Assembly (NCBI GenBank): GCA_902589155.1
Contig: CACIRV010000002.1
Coordinates: 98,804 to 162,803, forward strand
From: an uncultured Pelagibacteraceae bacterium
GTDB lineage: Bacteria; Pseudomonadota; Alphaproteobacteria; Pelagibacterales; Pelagibacteraceae
Direction of reading: 5' to 3'
Length of the DNA stretch: 64,000 bases
Shown here: in pieces, positions 1 to 8,736 of the stretch
Numbering within the stretch: position 1 is the first letter of the stretch
Layout: each line of letters starts with the position of its first letter
Program-made: the position numbers and the translations under genes
Notes under the pieces: generated by a model
What the model saw: only the letters and a program-made list of their open reading frames with translations
Database searches by the model: none
What the model was told of the DNA's origin: nothing

Positions 1-156
1 TAATGTTGAATATTTCATGCCAGATGGAGTTATGTAAAATCCATCAACTCCTTTTTCTTTTGCTCTTACAGAGATATTTCCTGATCTTAAGGCGGATAAA
101 TTAGTTATATTTAATTTTTTGGAATATTTTATTACTTCATTTTTTAACTTGCTCAC
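1..156 (-). CDS. Class II aldolase/adducin family protein (N-terminal part, runs off the window)
   Basis: Only the first 52 codons are inside the window. The reading frame opens with GTG at 156 and overlaps the stop codon of the upstream dehydrase-like gene by one base. The peptide carries the family hallmark GNISVR (about residues 26-31) followed by FYITPSG (about 40-46), which form the phosphate-binding part of L-fuculose-phosphate aldolase-like proteins. The zinc histidines and catalytic acid lie outside the window. Because mtnA and mtnP lie in the same operon, the likely substrate is 5-methylthioribulose-1-phosphate, either as a dehydratase (MtnB) or as the aldolase of the DHAP shunt. The visible part cannot separate these two. 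Confidence 0.75.
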   Translation of the reverse strand, partial: MSKLKNEVIKYSKKLNITNLSALRSGNISVRAKEKGVDGFYITPSGMKYSTL

Positions 157-1358
157 TATAATATATGTTCTTTCATAAAGAGTGAGAAAGTTTTTTTAAT
201 ATAATTTAAATCTTTGTTATTTAGTCCATGATGACAACCTATTAAAACACCATTACGCATTATGTTATTGCTATTTAACTCTGCATCTTTAACTTTTTTG
301 TAGAATCTTTTTTTCATTATAGGTTGTCTTAAGATATTTCCAGTAAATATTGTTCTTGTCTGAATTCCTTTTTTTTCTAAAAAAATTTGTAATTTTTGTC
401 TGTTTAATTTCACTCCATTTTTTATGATAATTGGATACGCTAACCATGCGGTAATAAGACCTTTTTGTTGAGAAGGTAAATCAAAATAATTAGGAAAATT
501 TGAAAAAAAATTTTTTAAATTAACAAAATTACTATTTCTCTTTTTTATACTTTTTGGAAGTTTTTTTAATTGTTCTAATGCAAAAGCTGCGGATATTTCC
601 GATGGTAAAAAATTATACCCCATATCTGAGAATATATATTTTCCATCATAAGGTATACCGTCGACTTTTATGTTGAATCTCTTTTTTATACCTTCAGATT
701 CATTAAATATTGCCGATGATCTACCCCATCCTCTTAGAAGTTTTGCTCTTTCATAAGTTTTTTTATCATTAAAGCATACCATGCCACCAAATCCAGCTCC
801 TGTTATTATATGGGATGCATACATGCTATTAGTAGTGATGTCTGAATATTTACCAAGGTTTTTTTTTTGAACCCTATATCCAATGGTATCAGCTGAGTCT
901 TCAATAATTTTTATGTTTTTCTTTTTAGCTATTTGAAAAATATTTTTCCAATTAGGCACATTTCCTAATAAATTTGGAACCATTATTGCTTTTGTCTTTT
1001 TATTAATTGCTTTTTTAATTTGATCTATTTTTGCAACAAATGAATTACTTTCAACATCAATAAAATGAGGTGTTAAACCTAGTTGATAAATTGGAGCAAC
1101 AGTTGTTGAAAAAGTTAAAGTCGGAGTTATAACCTCATCTCCTTTTTTAAGATTTAACGATGCAAGAGCTAACAAATTAGCCGAGGATCCTGAGTTAACC
1201 ATTAAGCCATATTTTTTTCCAAACAATTTGGAAATTTTTTTCTCTAGTTCCTTTACTAAAGGGCCATCTATAAGTGTTAAAGATTTGCTTTTTAACACTG
1301 ATAATGATGCATTAATTTCTTTTTTATTGTATATAGCTTTACCGTAATATATTTTCAT
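156..1358 (-). CDS. DegT/DnrJ/EryC1 family PLP protein, sugar 3-dehydrase-like (His in place of the PLP lysine)
   Basis: A 400-residue PLP fold-type I protein of the DegT family. It has NSGSSAN (55-61) and EDSADTIG (153-160). The stretch YASHIITG has His183 where aminotransferases of this family carry the lysine that binds PLP. The same Lys-to-His change is known in ColD and in RfbH (E1), which dehydrate 4-keto-6-deoxy sugars at C3 instead of transaminating. The four cysteines of the RfbH iron-sulfur cluster are not apparent, so a ColD-type mechanism fits better. It overlaps mtnA by four bases (ATGA) and the aldolase by one, so it belongs to the methylthioadenosine operon, which is an odd place for a deoxysugar enzyme. 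Its true substrate is unknown. Confidence 0.8.
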   Translation of the reverse strand: MKIYYGKAIYNKKEINASLSVLKSKSLTLIDGPLVKELEKKISKLFGKKYGLMVNSGSSANLLALASLNLKKGDEVITPTLTFSTTVAPIYQLGLTPHFIDVESNSFVAKIDQIKKAINKKTKAIMVPNLLGNVPNWKNIFQIAKKKNIKIIEDSADTIGYRVQKKNLGKYSDITTNSMYASHIITGAGFGGMVCFNDKKTYERAKLLRGWGRSSAIFNESEGIKKRFNIKVDGIPYDGKYIFSDMGYNFLPSEISAAFALEQLKKLPKSIKKRNSNFVNLKNFFSNFPNYFDLPSQQKGLITAWLAYPIIIKNGVKLNRQKLQIFLEKKGIQTRTIFTGNILRQPIMKKRFYKKVKDAELNSNNIMRNGVLIGCHHGLNNKDLNYIKKTFSLFMKEHIL

Positions 1359-2425
1359 TTAAATATTTTTTTTAAACTTTTTTCAGATGCTTCGCAAATT
1401 CCTTTTTCTGTGATTAAACCAGTTACATATTTTGCTGGGGTGATGTCAAACGCTAAATTCAAAGCTTTGCTTTTTTCTGGATAGATTCTTACTGTTGCGA
1501 CATTATTATTTTCGTCAACTCCTTCTACATGCGATAGTTCCTTGGAACTCCTTTCTTCTATCGGAATTTTTTTAAAGTCTTTAACACTCCAGTCTATAGT
1601 CGAACTTGGGAGAGCTACGTAAAAAGGAACATTGTTATCTTTCGCAGCTAAGGCTTTTAAATATGTTCCAATTTTATTTGCTACATCTCCTGTCGATAAA
1701 GTTCTGTCAGTTCCTACAATACACATGTCGACCTCACCTCTTTGCATTAGAATTCCTCCAGCATTGTCGGTAATAATTGTATTTTGTATCCCTTCTTCAT
1801 TTAACTCATAAGAAGTTAGATTAGCACCTTGATTTCTTGGTCTTGTTTCATCCACCCAGACATGGACTTTAATTCCTTTTTGATGTGCATGATAAATTGG
1901 TGAAGTAGCTGTGCCCCAATCAATTGTTGCAAGCCAACCAGCGTTGCAATGGGTTAAAATATTTACAGTATCTTTTTTTTTATTGGCTATTTCTTGAATT
2001 ATTCTTAGGCCATTTTCACCTATGTTTTTACAAAATATAACGTCTTCCTCTACGATCGCATTAGCTTCTTCTAAAGCCACCTTTAAAATGTTGCTGCTAT
2101 TTATGCCTGATAGTTTTTTTATCATTCTATCTACTGCCCATTTTAAATTAATTGCTGTAGGTCTAGATGCTATTAAATCTTCACTGGATTTTTTTAAAAA
2201 AGATTGGTCATTATTTTCAAGAATAGATAAAACTATTCCATAAGCAGCCGTAGCTCCAATTAATGGGGCTCCTCTTACTTCCATTGTTTTGATCGCATTA
2301 ATAGAATCTTTAACTGTTTTTAAATCTTTAATAATAAATTGATGAGGCAATTTTGTTTGATCTATTATCTTTACTGTATTATGTTCAAACCAAATTGTTC
2401 TATAATTTTTACCGTTAATTTGCAT
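1355..2425 (-). CDS. mtnA: S-methyl-5-thioribose-1-phosphate isomerase
   Basis: 356 residues, normal length for MtnA (aIF2B-like family). It converts the aldose 5-methylthioribose-1-phosphate to the ketose in methionine/MTA salvage. Visible motifs are MEVRGAPLIGA (48-58), THCNAG with Cys160, VDETRPRNQG (191-200) and VGTDR with Asp240; Cys160 and Asp240 are at the same positions as the catalytic pair of the Bacillus subtilis enzyme. The start ATG overlaps the mtnP stop in TAATG, and the stop overlaps the next gene in ATGA, so translation is probably coupled across the operon. Confidence 0.95.
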   Translation of the reverse strand: MQINGKNYRTIWFEHNTVKIIDQTKLPHQFIIKDLKTVKDSINAIKTMEVRGAPLIGATAAYGIVLSILENNDQSFLKKSSEDLIASRPTAINLKWAVDRMIKKLSGINSSNILKVALEEANAIVEEDVIFCKNIGENGLRIIQEIANKKKDTVNILTHCNAGWLATIDWGTATSPIYHAHQKGIKVHVWVDETRPRNQGANLTSYELNEEGIQNTIITDNAGGILMQRGEVDMCIVGTDRTLSTGDVANKIGTYLKALAAKDNNVPFYVALPSSTIDWSVKDFKKIPIEERSSKELSHVEGVDENNNVATVRIYPEKSKALNLAFDITPAKYVTGLITEKGICEASEKSLKKIFK

Positions 2426-3303
2426 TATTTTTTAATAAGTGCTCTTCCTGCAATATGTTTTAATTTCTTTATAGTTTTCTTTGATCTTTTTTTTGAATCT
2501 GTAATGATAGCAGTATCTAAACAATTATTTGCAGGATCTTTATCTATTGAAAAATCTTTAAAAGTTTTTATAATTTCTTTAATCATGTTTTGTGCATTTG
2601 AAGCATTTTTTCGCAATGTTTGAACTACCATTGCCACATCAACTTCACTATGATCTGGGTGCCAACAATCATAATCAGTTACCATAGCAACTGTGCAATA
2701 TCTAATTTCTGCTTCTCTGGCTAATTTTGCTTCAGGCATATTTGTCATTCCAATCACGTCTGAATTCCATGATCTATATAAATTAGACTCCGCTAAAGTA
2801 GAAAATTGAGGACCTTCCATTACAACATAAGTTCCCCCAATTTGATGACTAATATTTAATTTTTTCAATGCTGCCTCGCAACATTCTGATAGACCAGGAC
2901 TAGTTGGTTTAGCCATTGAAACATGAGCTACAATTTCTTCATCAAAAAAAGTTTTTACTCTTGAAAAAGTTCTGTCAATGAATTGATCAACAATTACAAA
3001 TTTTCCCGGATTAAGATCTTCCTTTAAAGAGCCTACTGCTGAGACAGAAATAATATCAGTTACTCCTAATTGTTTCATAGCATCTATATTTGCTCTAAAA
3101 TTTATTTTGGTAGGATTGATTTTATGTCCTCTTGAATGTCGAGGAATAAAACAAATTTCTTCTTGTCCTAATTTTGCTATTAGAATTTCATCGGATGGTT
3201 TTCCCCAAGGAGTATTAATTTTTTTCCATTTAGTCTTTTCAAAGCCTTCCATTTTATAAAGACCACTGCCACCAATTATCCCAAGTTTTCTTTTTTTCAT
3301 CAT
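2425..3303 (-). CDS. mtnP: S-methyl-5'-thioadenosine phosphorylase
   Basis: 292 residues, trimeric purine nucleoside phosphorylase family. It splits methylthioadenosine with phosphate into adenine and methylthioribose-1-phosphate. Motifs seen: GGSGLY (11-16), RHSRGH (55-60), VMEGPQFST (161-169), GMTNMPEAKLA (185-195) and TDYDCWH (209-215). The last 40 residues are lysine-rich and look like a tail beyond the core. Two adjacent ATG codons (3303 and 3300) could serve as start. First gene of the operon mtnP-mtnA-dehydrase-aldolase, transcribed away from apt, whose enzyme would use the adenine released here. Confidence 0.95.
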   Translation of the reverse strand: MMKKRKLGIIGGSGLYKMEGFEKTKWKKINTPWGKPSDEILIAKLGQEEICFIPRHSRGHKINPTKINFRANIDAMKQLGVTDIISVSAVGSLKEDLNPGKFVIVDQFIDRTFSRVKTFFDEEIVAHVSMAKPTSPGLSECCEAALKKLNISHQIGGTYVVMEGPQFSTLAESNLYRSWNSDVIGMTNMPEAKLAREAEIRYCTVAMVTDYDCWHPDHSEVDVAMVVQTLRKNASNAQNMIKEIIKTFKDFSIDKDPANNCLDTAIITDSKKRSKKTIKKLKHIAGRALIKK

Positions 3304-3343
3304 TTAATTATTAATGCTTTTTTGTTAGAACTTGAAGCTAAAT

Positions 3344-3871
3344 ATGGATTTAAAAAAAAATATCAGATCTATTCCAGACTACCCTAAAAAAGGCATTTTA
3401 TTCAGAGATATTACTACTCTAATTAAAAATCCTGAGGCGTTTAAATATACAAATGATAAAATAATAGAATTATCAAAAAAATTAGAATTTGATAAAGTTT
3501 CAGCTATAGAGTCTAGAGGTTTTATTTTTGCATCTACAGTTTCCTACATTTTAAACAAACCTTTTATTTTACTAAGAAAAAAAAACAAACTTCCATCAGA
3601 AACTCATTCGGTTGATTTTAAACTTGAGTACGGTGAGGCAACTATTGAGGTACATAAAGACTCCATTTCTAAAGGGGAAAAAATCCTTGTAATAGATGAC
3701 TTGATCGCAACTGGTGGAACGGCAGAAGCTGCTGGAAAATTGATAGAAATATCTGGAGGAGTAGTTGCTGGATTTATTTTTGTAATCAACCTATTTGATT
3801 TAGGGGGCAATAATCTCTTAAAAAAAAAGGGATACAAAGCTGAAAGTTTAATAGAATTTCCTGGTCATTAA
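3344..3871 (+). CDS. apt: Adenine phosphoribosyltransferase
   Basis: About 175 residues from ATG 3344. A TTG at 3332 in the same frame would add four residues, but the family usually begins with an MDLKK-like sequence. It makes AMP from adenine and PRPP. Motifs: IPDYPKKGILFRDIT (10-24), AIESRGF (54-60), and the PRPP loop VIDDLIATGGTA (116-127). It lies head to head with mtnP across about 40 bases, so the enzyme that liberates adenine and the one that salvages it share a promoter region. The 3' end overlaps the convergent sugar-epimerase gene by four bases. Confidence 0.95.
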   Translation: MDLKKNIRSIPDYPKKGILFRDITTLIKNPEAFKYTNDKIIELSKKLEFDKVSAIESRGFIFASTVSYILNKPFILLRKKNKLPSETHSVDFKLEYGEATIEVHKDSISKGEKILVIDDLIATGGTAEAAGKLIEISGGVVAGFIFVINLFDLGGNNLLKKKGYKAESLIEFPGH

Positions 3872-4758
3872 GAATTCTTTTTTAAGAACTCTATAATATA
3901 ACTTTTTAAACTAATTTTACCGTAATGTTTATAAATTTTATTAGATAAATTTTTTTTTACCAATGCAGAAGTGTATCTTTCTCCTTCTCTGGGAGGTAAA
4001 TATTTAATTTTTGTTTTAAACATTTTAGCTACTTCTAGAATAGAATATGATTTTATGTTAGCAATAATATAGTGTCTGTTTAATTTTTTTTTCCAAGCTT
4101 GGTAAACTATATTAATAGTATCCTCTATATGAGTAAATCTTCTCGTTTGTGTTCCAGGTCTAACAACAGGTAAAGGTTTTTTTCTTAAATAATGATCTTC
4201 AAAAATACCTATTACTGTTGACATCGATCCTCTAGAAATTTGATTAGGCCCATACACATTATAAAAATATATAATCTCATATTTTAATTTAAAGAGTCTT
4301 TTAAAATTCTCTAATTGTTCAAGATTTTTTGCTTTGCTAAAAGCATAAGGAGATAAATTTTTATCTTTCCCTTTATTCCCTAATGAAGCTGATGTAGCTG
4401 AATAAATAAGTTTAATATTGTTTTTTAAACAAAAATTAAATACTGCATTTGAGCCAATAAAGTTAGAGTCAATACACTCATTCATTTTAAGAAAGCTTTG
4501 GTAAATTCTTGCAAATTCACCAAAATGAAAAATTGAATGAATATTCTTAGGATTTTTGATTAAATTAACAATATCTTTTGTATAACCCTTTATATATTTA
4601 ACTCTATTGTTTTTTATGTGATTTTTTTTTGTTCCTGAAGAGTAATTATCTAGACTAATAATACTAAATTTTGTTTTTTTAAGTAAAAAATTGATTAGAT
4701 TTGATCCTACAAATCCTGCTCCACCCGTGACTAAAATTTTTTTTTTACTATTTAACAT
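3868..4758 (-). CDS. NAD-dependent sugar epimerase/dehydratase (extended SDR)
   Basis: 296 residues. The Rossmann motif TGGAGFVGSN is near the N terminus and the YAFSK catalytic pair (YxxxK) sits mid-protein after a serine-rich strand (YSATSAS), as in UDP-glucose 4-epimerase relatives. It should act on a nucleotide sugar in the cytoplasm. The specific substrate cannot be told. It is the first gene of the glycan block, convergent with apt and downstream of the family 2 glycosyltransferase on the same strand. Confidence 0.8.
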   Translation of the reverse strand: MLNSKKKILVTGGAGFVGSNLINFLLKKTKFSIISLDNYSSGTKKNHIKNNRVKYIKGYTKDIVNLIKNPKNIHSIFHFGEFARIYQSFLKMNECIDSNFIGSNAVFNFCLKNNIKLIYSATSASLGNKGKDKNLSPYAFSKAKNLEQLENFKRLFKLKYEIIYFYNVYGPNQISRGSMSTVIGIFEDHYLRKKPLPVVRPGTQTRRFTHIEDTINIVYQAWKKKLNRHYIIANIKSYSILEVAKMFKTKIKYLPPREGERYTSALVKKNLSNKIYKHYGKISLKSYIIEFLKKNS

Positions 4759-4789
4759 TAGAACTAAATATATCTTTGAAATAATTAAA

Positions 4790-5653
4790 TCAATCTAATC
4801 TTGGTCTAAACCACGAGCTTTTATTTAATGCTGCATTCATAAATCCTGATGCTCTACAATAATAAATTTTACTTTTAAATTTATTATTAATAATTAAAAA
4901 AAATAGACTTTTTAAAATTGATTTAAAAAATATGAAGAAACCAGAAACAAAAGCTTTAGTAAAACCAAAATGTTTTTTTCTAAAATAAAACTTTGACCAA
5001 TTCCAATGCCAGTTTCTTGAAAATTCTAACTCATTTAAATATTTTTTATCAACTGCTTTAGCTCCGAGATGTGAAATTAAAGAATGGCTGTAAATATAAA
5101 TTTTTTTATTATCTTTTTTAGTTCTCAAGCAAAGATCATCATTTTCTAAATACATAAATATTTTTTCATCAAAAAAATTATCATTAAATTGGTGTTTATC
5201 TAAAATCATTGCATAGCCATCAATTTGATCAACTTCAAATAAACCTTTTTTTTTATTTGTTAATTCTTTTTGTATTTTGTAGTTTGGATAATCTTTGTTG
5301 TCACTTAGTGGACTTAAAATGGCAAATTCTAGATTTTTAGATATTTCAAAAATTTGATTTAAAGTATTTGCTTTTAAGATTGTATCTGGATTTAAAATCA
5401 TTACATATCTAGTTTTTGATTTTTCTATTCCAAAATTATTTCCAGATCCCATACCTAAATTTTTACCTGTAAGATAGCACTCAATATTTTTGTATTTTTC
5501 TTTCAAATAATTTGTAAACTCATGATTAGAAGAGTTTTCTACTATGATCTTCTTGATATCTGGATCAATTGATCTTAAACATCCATCAATAATTTTTTGA
5601 CTTTTGATTGTTACTATAATTATTGTTAAATTTTCTTTAGTTATTTGCATCAA
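4790..5653 (-). CDS. Family 2 glycosyltransferase
   Basis: 287 residues, GT-A fold. The N-terminal nucleotide-binding strand (LTIIIVTIK), the NLGMGSGNN segment (65-73), the metal-binding-type motif NPDT (88-91) and YLENDDLCLR in the acceptor half resemble rhamnosyltransferase-like GT2 enzymes. A hydrophobic stretch near the C terminus (about 235-258) may anchor it to the inner membrane. Two ATGs in a row give alternative starts. It is divergent from the dTDP-glucose dehydratase gene across about 60 bases. The sugar transferred is unknown. Confidence 0.8.
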   Translation of the reverse strand: MMQITKENLTIIIVTIKSQKIIDGCLRSIDPDIKKIIVENSSNHEFTNYLKEKYKNIECYLTGKNLGMGSGNNFGIEKSKTRYVMILNPDTILKANTLNQIFEISKNLEFAILSPLSDNKDYPNYKIQKELTNKKKGLFEVDQIDGYAMILDKHQFNDNFFDEKIFMYLENDDLCLRTKKDNKKIYIYSHSLISHLGAKAVDKKYLNELEFSRNWHWNWSKFYFRKKHFGFTKAFVSGFFIFFKSILKSLFFLIINNKFKSKIYYCRASGFMNAALNKSSWFRPRLD

Positions 5654-5715
5654 AAAAATGCCTTCATTATGATAGAAAGTATACTTCCAAACATAAATAA
5701 TATAAATAGTAGCAA

Positions 5716-6720
5716 ATGAAAAGGTTTATCGTAACAGGGGGGTATGGTTTTATTGGTAGTAACTTAATAAAACTATTGTTAAAAAAAAAATTTAAAGTCC
5801 TTAACATTGATAAACTATCATACTCGGCTCAAAAATATAATTTAAAGGATATTAAAAGTAAAAACTACTTTTTCAAAAAGACTGATATTAATAACAAAAA
5901 AGAAATTCTAAAAATTCTAAAAAGATACAAACCTCACGGAATTTTTAATTTAGCAGCAGATACTCATGTGGATAGATCAATAGACGATTCCTCTAACTTT
6001 ATTAAAAATAATATTCTAGGCGTTTATAATTTACTAGAAGCTATTATAAATTATAAAAAAAAAGTTAGGCTAGTTCATATTTCTACTGATGAAGTTTATG
6101 GAGATATTTCAGGTTCAAAAAGATCTGATGAGAGCTTTCCATATATTCCGAGCTCACCTTATTCGGCTTCAAAAGCTTCTTCTGATCATTTGGTTAATGC
6201 TTATATTAGAACACATAAAATTGATGCTGTGATATCAAATTGTTCAAACAATTATGGTCCAAGACAATTTCCAGAAAAATTAATTCCCAAAATGATTTAC
6301 AATATTTTAAACAACAAACCTCTTCCAATATATGCAAAAGGTAAAAATTCTAGAGAGTGGATTTATGTAGATGATCATTGCGAAGCTCTTATAAAATTAT
6401 TTTTTAAAGGTAAATCAGGAGAAAAATATAATATAGGTTCTGACATTAATTGTAACAATATTTTTCTTGTAAAAAAAATTTTAAAATCTTTTGCTGACAG
6501 AAAAATAAAAATAGGGAAAAAAGTAAAAATTATATTTGTAAAAGATAGACCTGGTCATGATTTTAGATATGCTCTCAATAGTAGAAAAATAAAAAAAACT
6601 TTAAAATGGAAACCCAAAATAAACCTTAATCAAGGTATAACTAAGACAGTAGATTGGTATATTAAAAATCAAAAATATTTTGAAAAAATAAATGAAAAAA
6701 ATTTTAGTCACAGGTGGTGA
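5716..6720 (+). CDS. rfbB: dTDP-glucose 4,6-dehydratase
   Basis: 334 residues, full length for RmlB. It makes dTDP-4-keto-6-deoxyglucose, the common precursor of 6-deoxysugars. Motifs: TGGYGFIGSN (7-16), ADTHVDRSID (81-90), STDEVYGD (123-130), YSASK (149-153), SNNYGPRQFPEK (177-188) and REWIYVDDH. The 3' end overlaps the next reading frame by 29 bases. A glucose-1-phosphate thymidylyltransferase (rfbA) gene is not in this window, so the dTDP-glucose must come from a gene elsewhere. Confidence 0.93.
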   Translation: MKRFIVTGGYGFIGSNLIKLLLKKKFKVLNIDKLSYSAQKYNLKDIKSKNYFFKKTDINNKKEILKILKRYKPHGIFNLAADTHVDRSIDDSSNFIKNNILGVYNLLEAIINYKKKVRLVHISTDEVYGDISGSKRSDESFPYIPSSPYSASKASSDHLVNAYIRTHKIDAVISNCSNNYGPRQFPEKLIPKMIYNILNNKPLPIYAKGKNSREWIYVDDHCEALIKLFFKGKSGEKYNIGSDINCNNIFLVKKILKSFADRKIKIGKKVKIIFVKDRPGHDFRYALNSRKIKKTLKWKPKINLNQGITKTVDWYIKNQKYFEKINEKNFSHRW

Positions 6721-7387
6721 AGGAAGATTTGCAAAAGTTTTAAAAAATAAAAAAAGTAAATTTAATTTTATTTTTAGAAACAAAAAACAACTTAATGTTT
6801 TAAGTGAAACTTCAATAATAAATAATATAAAAAAATTTAAACCACACTACCTTATGCATTTAGCTGGTTTGTCGAGACCAATGAAAATTCACGACAAAAA
6901 TATTAAAAAAAGTATCAAACTCAATATAATTGGTACGGCAAATATTGTCAGAGCATGTATTGAAAAAAATTTAAAACTTATTTATTTCTCAACTAGTTAT
7001 GTTTATGAAGGCAAGAAAGGAAGATATAAAGAAACCGATCCAGTGCTGCCTTGGAATAATTATGGATGGTCAAAACTTGGAGGTGAATGCGCAGTGCAGA
7101 TGTATAAAAATTCTTTAATTTTAAGAACTTGTATGACGGAAAGACCCTTTGTCCACAAATCTGCTTTTGCAAATGTTAGGACTAATTTTATTTACCATGA
7201 CGATTTTATAAAAATTTTTTTAAAAATTCTAAATAAGAAAGGTATATTCAATATTGGAGGAAAACCACAGACATTGTATCAATTTGCTAAAAATGAAAAT
7301 AAAGCAGTAAAAAAAGTATTGTCTAAAGGTGAATTGCCATTGAAAATGGATATGGATTTAAAAAAAATTTCTAAATACATAAAATGA
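6692..7387 (+). CDS. RmlD-like sugar-nucleotide reductase (short SDR)
   Basis: 231 residues. It has TGGEGRFAK at the N terminus (a variant Rossmann glycine motif), STSYVYEG, and YGWSK as catalytic YxxxK, so the NAD(P) site appears intact. It resembles dTDP-4-dehydrorhamnose reductases but is about 60 residues shorter than the usual RmlD, with a reduced C-terminal substrate domain. Its position between rfbB and an rfbC-like gene, with overlaps at both ends (29 and 4 bases), argues that it reduces the 4-keto-deoxysugar made by these two. The exact product is uncertain. Confidence 0.7.
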   Translation: MKKILVTGGEGRFAKVLKNKKSKFNFIFRNKKQLNVLSETSIINNIKKFKPHYLMHLAGLSRPMKIHDKNIKKSIKLNIIGTANIVRACIEKNLKLIYFSTSYVYEGKKGRYKETDPVLPWNNYGWSKLGGECAVQMYKNSLILRTCMTERPFVHKSAFANVRTNFIYHDDFIKIFLKILNKKGIFNIGGKPQTLYQFAKNENKAVKKVLSKGELPLKMDMDLKKISKYIK

Positions 7388-7917
7388 AAATTTATAAAAC
7401 AAAAATAAAAGATTTATTAGTTATTAAGCAAAAAAATAATATCGATAGTAGAGGATCTTTGAGAGAAACCTATAATAAAAAATTATTAAATAAAAAATTT
7501 ATTTTTGAATACTGCACAACGTCAAAAAAAAATATTTTGAGAGGTTTCCATTTTCAAAGTAAGTTTCAACAAGCTAAATATGTGAATGTTTTAAAAGGTA
7601 AAATATTAGACGTTGTAATAGACTTAAGAAAAAGATCTAAAACATTCGGAAAGTCTTTTAAAATTATTTTATCTAAAGAAAATGCCGTCAGCCTTTTTAT
7701 TCCCAGGGGTTTTGCCCATGCTTACTATAGTTTTGAAGATGAAAATATAATTTATTATAAGTTAGATAACTTTTATAAACCTAAATATGAGCATGGGATT
7801 ATTCATAATGATAAAAAAATTAAAATTAAATGGCCTAAACGTAAAATGATCGTCTCTAAAAAAGACAAAAAATTAAAATCTTTTCAAAATTTTTGTGAGA
7901 CATTTGGGAGTCTCTAG
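7384..7917 (+). CDS. rfbC: dTDP-4-dehydrorhamnose 3,5-epimerase family protein
   Basis: 177 residues, cupin fold of the RmlC family. It shows RGFHFQ (53-58) with the catalytic His56, GKILDVVIDLR (72-82), a PRGFAHAYYSF segment (108-118) and the YKLDNFYKPKYEHGI C-terminal signature. It epimerises C3 and/or C5 of the 4-keto-6-deoxy sugar. It overlaps the reductase-like gene by four bases (ATGA) and its end is convergent with the DUF4422 gene. Whether it is a 3,5- or a 3-only epimerase cannot be decided by eye. Confidence 0.85.
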   Translation: MKIYKTKIKDLLVIKQKNNIDSRGSLRETYNKKLLNKKFIFEYCTTSKKNILRGFHFQSKFQQAKYVNVLKGKILDVVIDLRKRSKTFGKSFKIILSKENAVSLFIPRGFAHAYYSFEDENIIYYKLDNFYKPKYEHGIIHNDKKIKIKWPKRKMIVSKKDKKLKSFQNFCETFGSL

Positions 7918-8735
7918 TTTTTATAAAAATCTGATACATCTTTAAAGATTATTGGCATCAATTTAAATTTTGTATATTTTTTAAACCAGTAAGACATATA
8001 CCTTTCGGCTAGAAATCCATAAATTCTTTTCAAACCAAAGCCTTTTAATTCAAATCCAAACTCTTTTTCACATCTTTCAAGCCAAGGGAAAATAGAGTCG
8101 TAATAAAGTTGAAGATGTTCTTTAGATTTGCAGATAAACATATTGTGTGGATTAAATGATACGGAGTCTTCCATAAAATTTGAAAAATCTTTTTTTTCAG
8201 AATTGTCCAACAAATTTATAGCTTTTGATAAATTTCCTGAGCCATGCATCATTTCAAAATGAAATCTTAAATTTCTCTTTTTTTTATCTAAAAACAAAAT
8301 TGGATTTTTAATCATTGTTTTAAAATTATGCTTAAGAAATTTAGAAAGTTTAAATTGATTTACAAATAATGGTTCACCTAAAATGCTCTCATAATTTTCA
8401 TAATTGTCTGGAATTTTTTTAAGTAGAGAGTTTGAAAACTCATCAAAGTCAATTAAATTTACTTCTTTACTATTAATAGCCCAAAATTTTCTGTATTGAC
8501 AAAATCCAATCCATCTATTTTCTAAATTTTTCATATTATTTTTCCAAATCCAGTAGTGAAACGTATATTCCCCATAATAAGGATTTTTTTCACTTATATT
8601 AAGACTAGTATTGTCTCTAATAAATTCTTTGGATTTGATGTTGTTGCCAAGGCCGACAGGCAAATATCCAATCTTTTTAATTGGTTCTAAATGATCTTCA
8701 TTAATTGTTAAGCAGTACATATTTAAATTTTGCAT
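7914..8735 (-). CDS. DUF4422 glycosyltransferase-like protein
   Basis: 273 residues. The central segment YTFHYWIWKN followed by RWIGFCQYRKFW matches the DUF4422 pattern, in which a Y/W-rich motif precedes an IG-x-x-x-YRR segment; the family occurs in capsule and O-antigen clusters and is thought to be a glycosyltransferase. No signal peptide or membrane segment is evident. It ends convergently with rfbC and follows a methyltransferase gene with one base between them, so the two are likely co-transcribed. Confidence 0.7.
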   Translation of the reverse strand: MQNLNMYCLTINEDHLEPIKKIGYLPVGLGNNIKSKEFIRDNTSLNISEKNPYYGEYTFHYWIWKNNMKNLENRWIGFCQYRKFWAINSKEVNLIDFDEFSNSLLKKIPDNYENYESILGEPLFVNQFKLSKFLKHNFKTMIKNPILFLDKKKRNLRFHFEMMHGSGNLSKAINLLDNSEKKDFSNFMEDSVSFNPHNMFICKSKEHLQLYYDSIFPWLERCEKEFGFELKGFGLKRIYGFLAERYMSYWFKKYTKFKLMPIIFKDVSDFYKN

Positions 8736-8736
8736 A

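Noticed and set aside
5680..5695. The 10-bp palindrome AAGTATACTT between the GT2 and rfbB genes as an operator.
   Set aside because: Palindromes of this length are expected many times by chance in 64 kb and no second copy is near.
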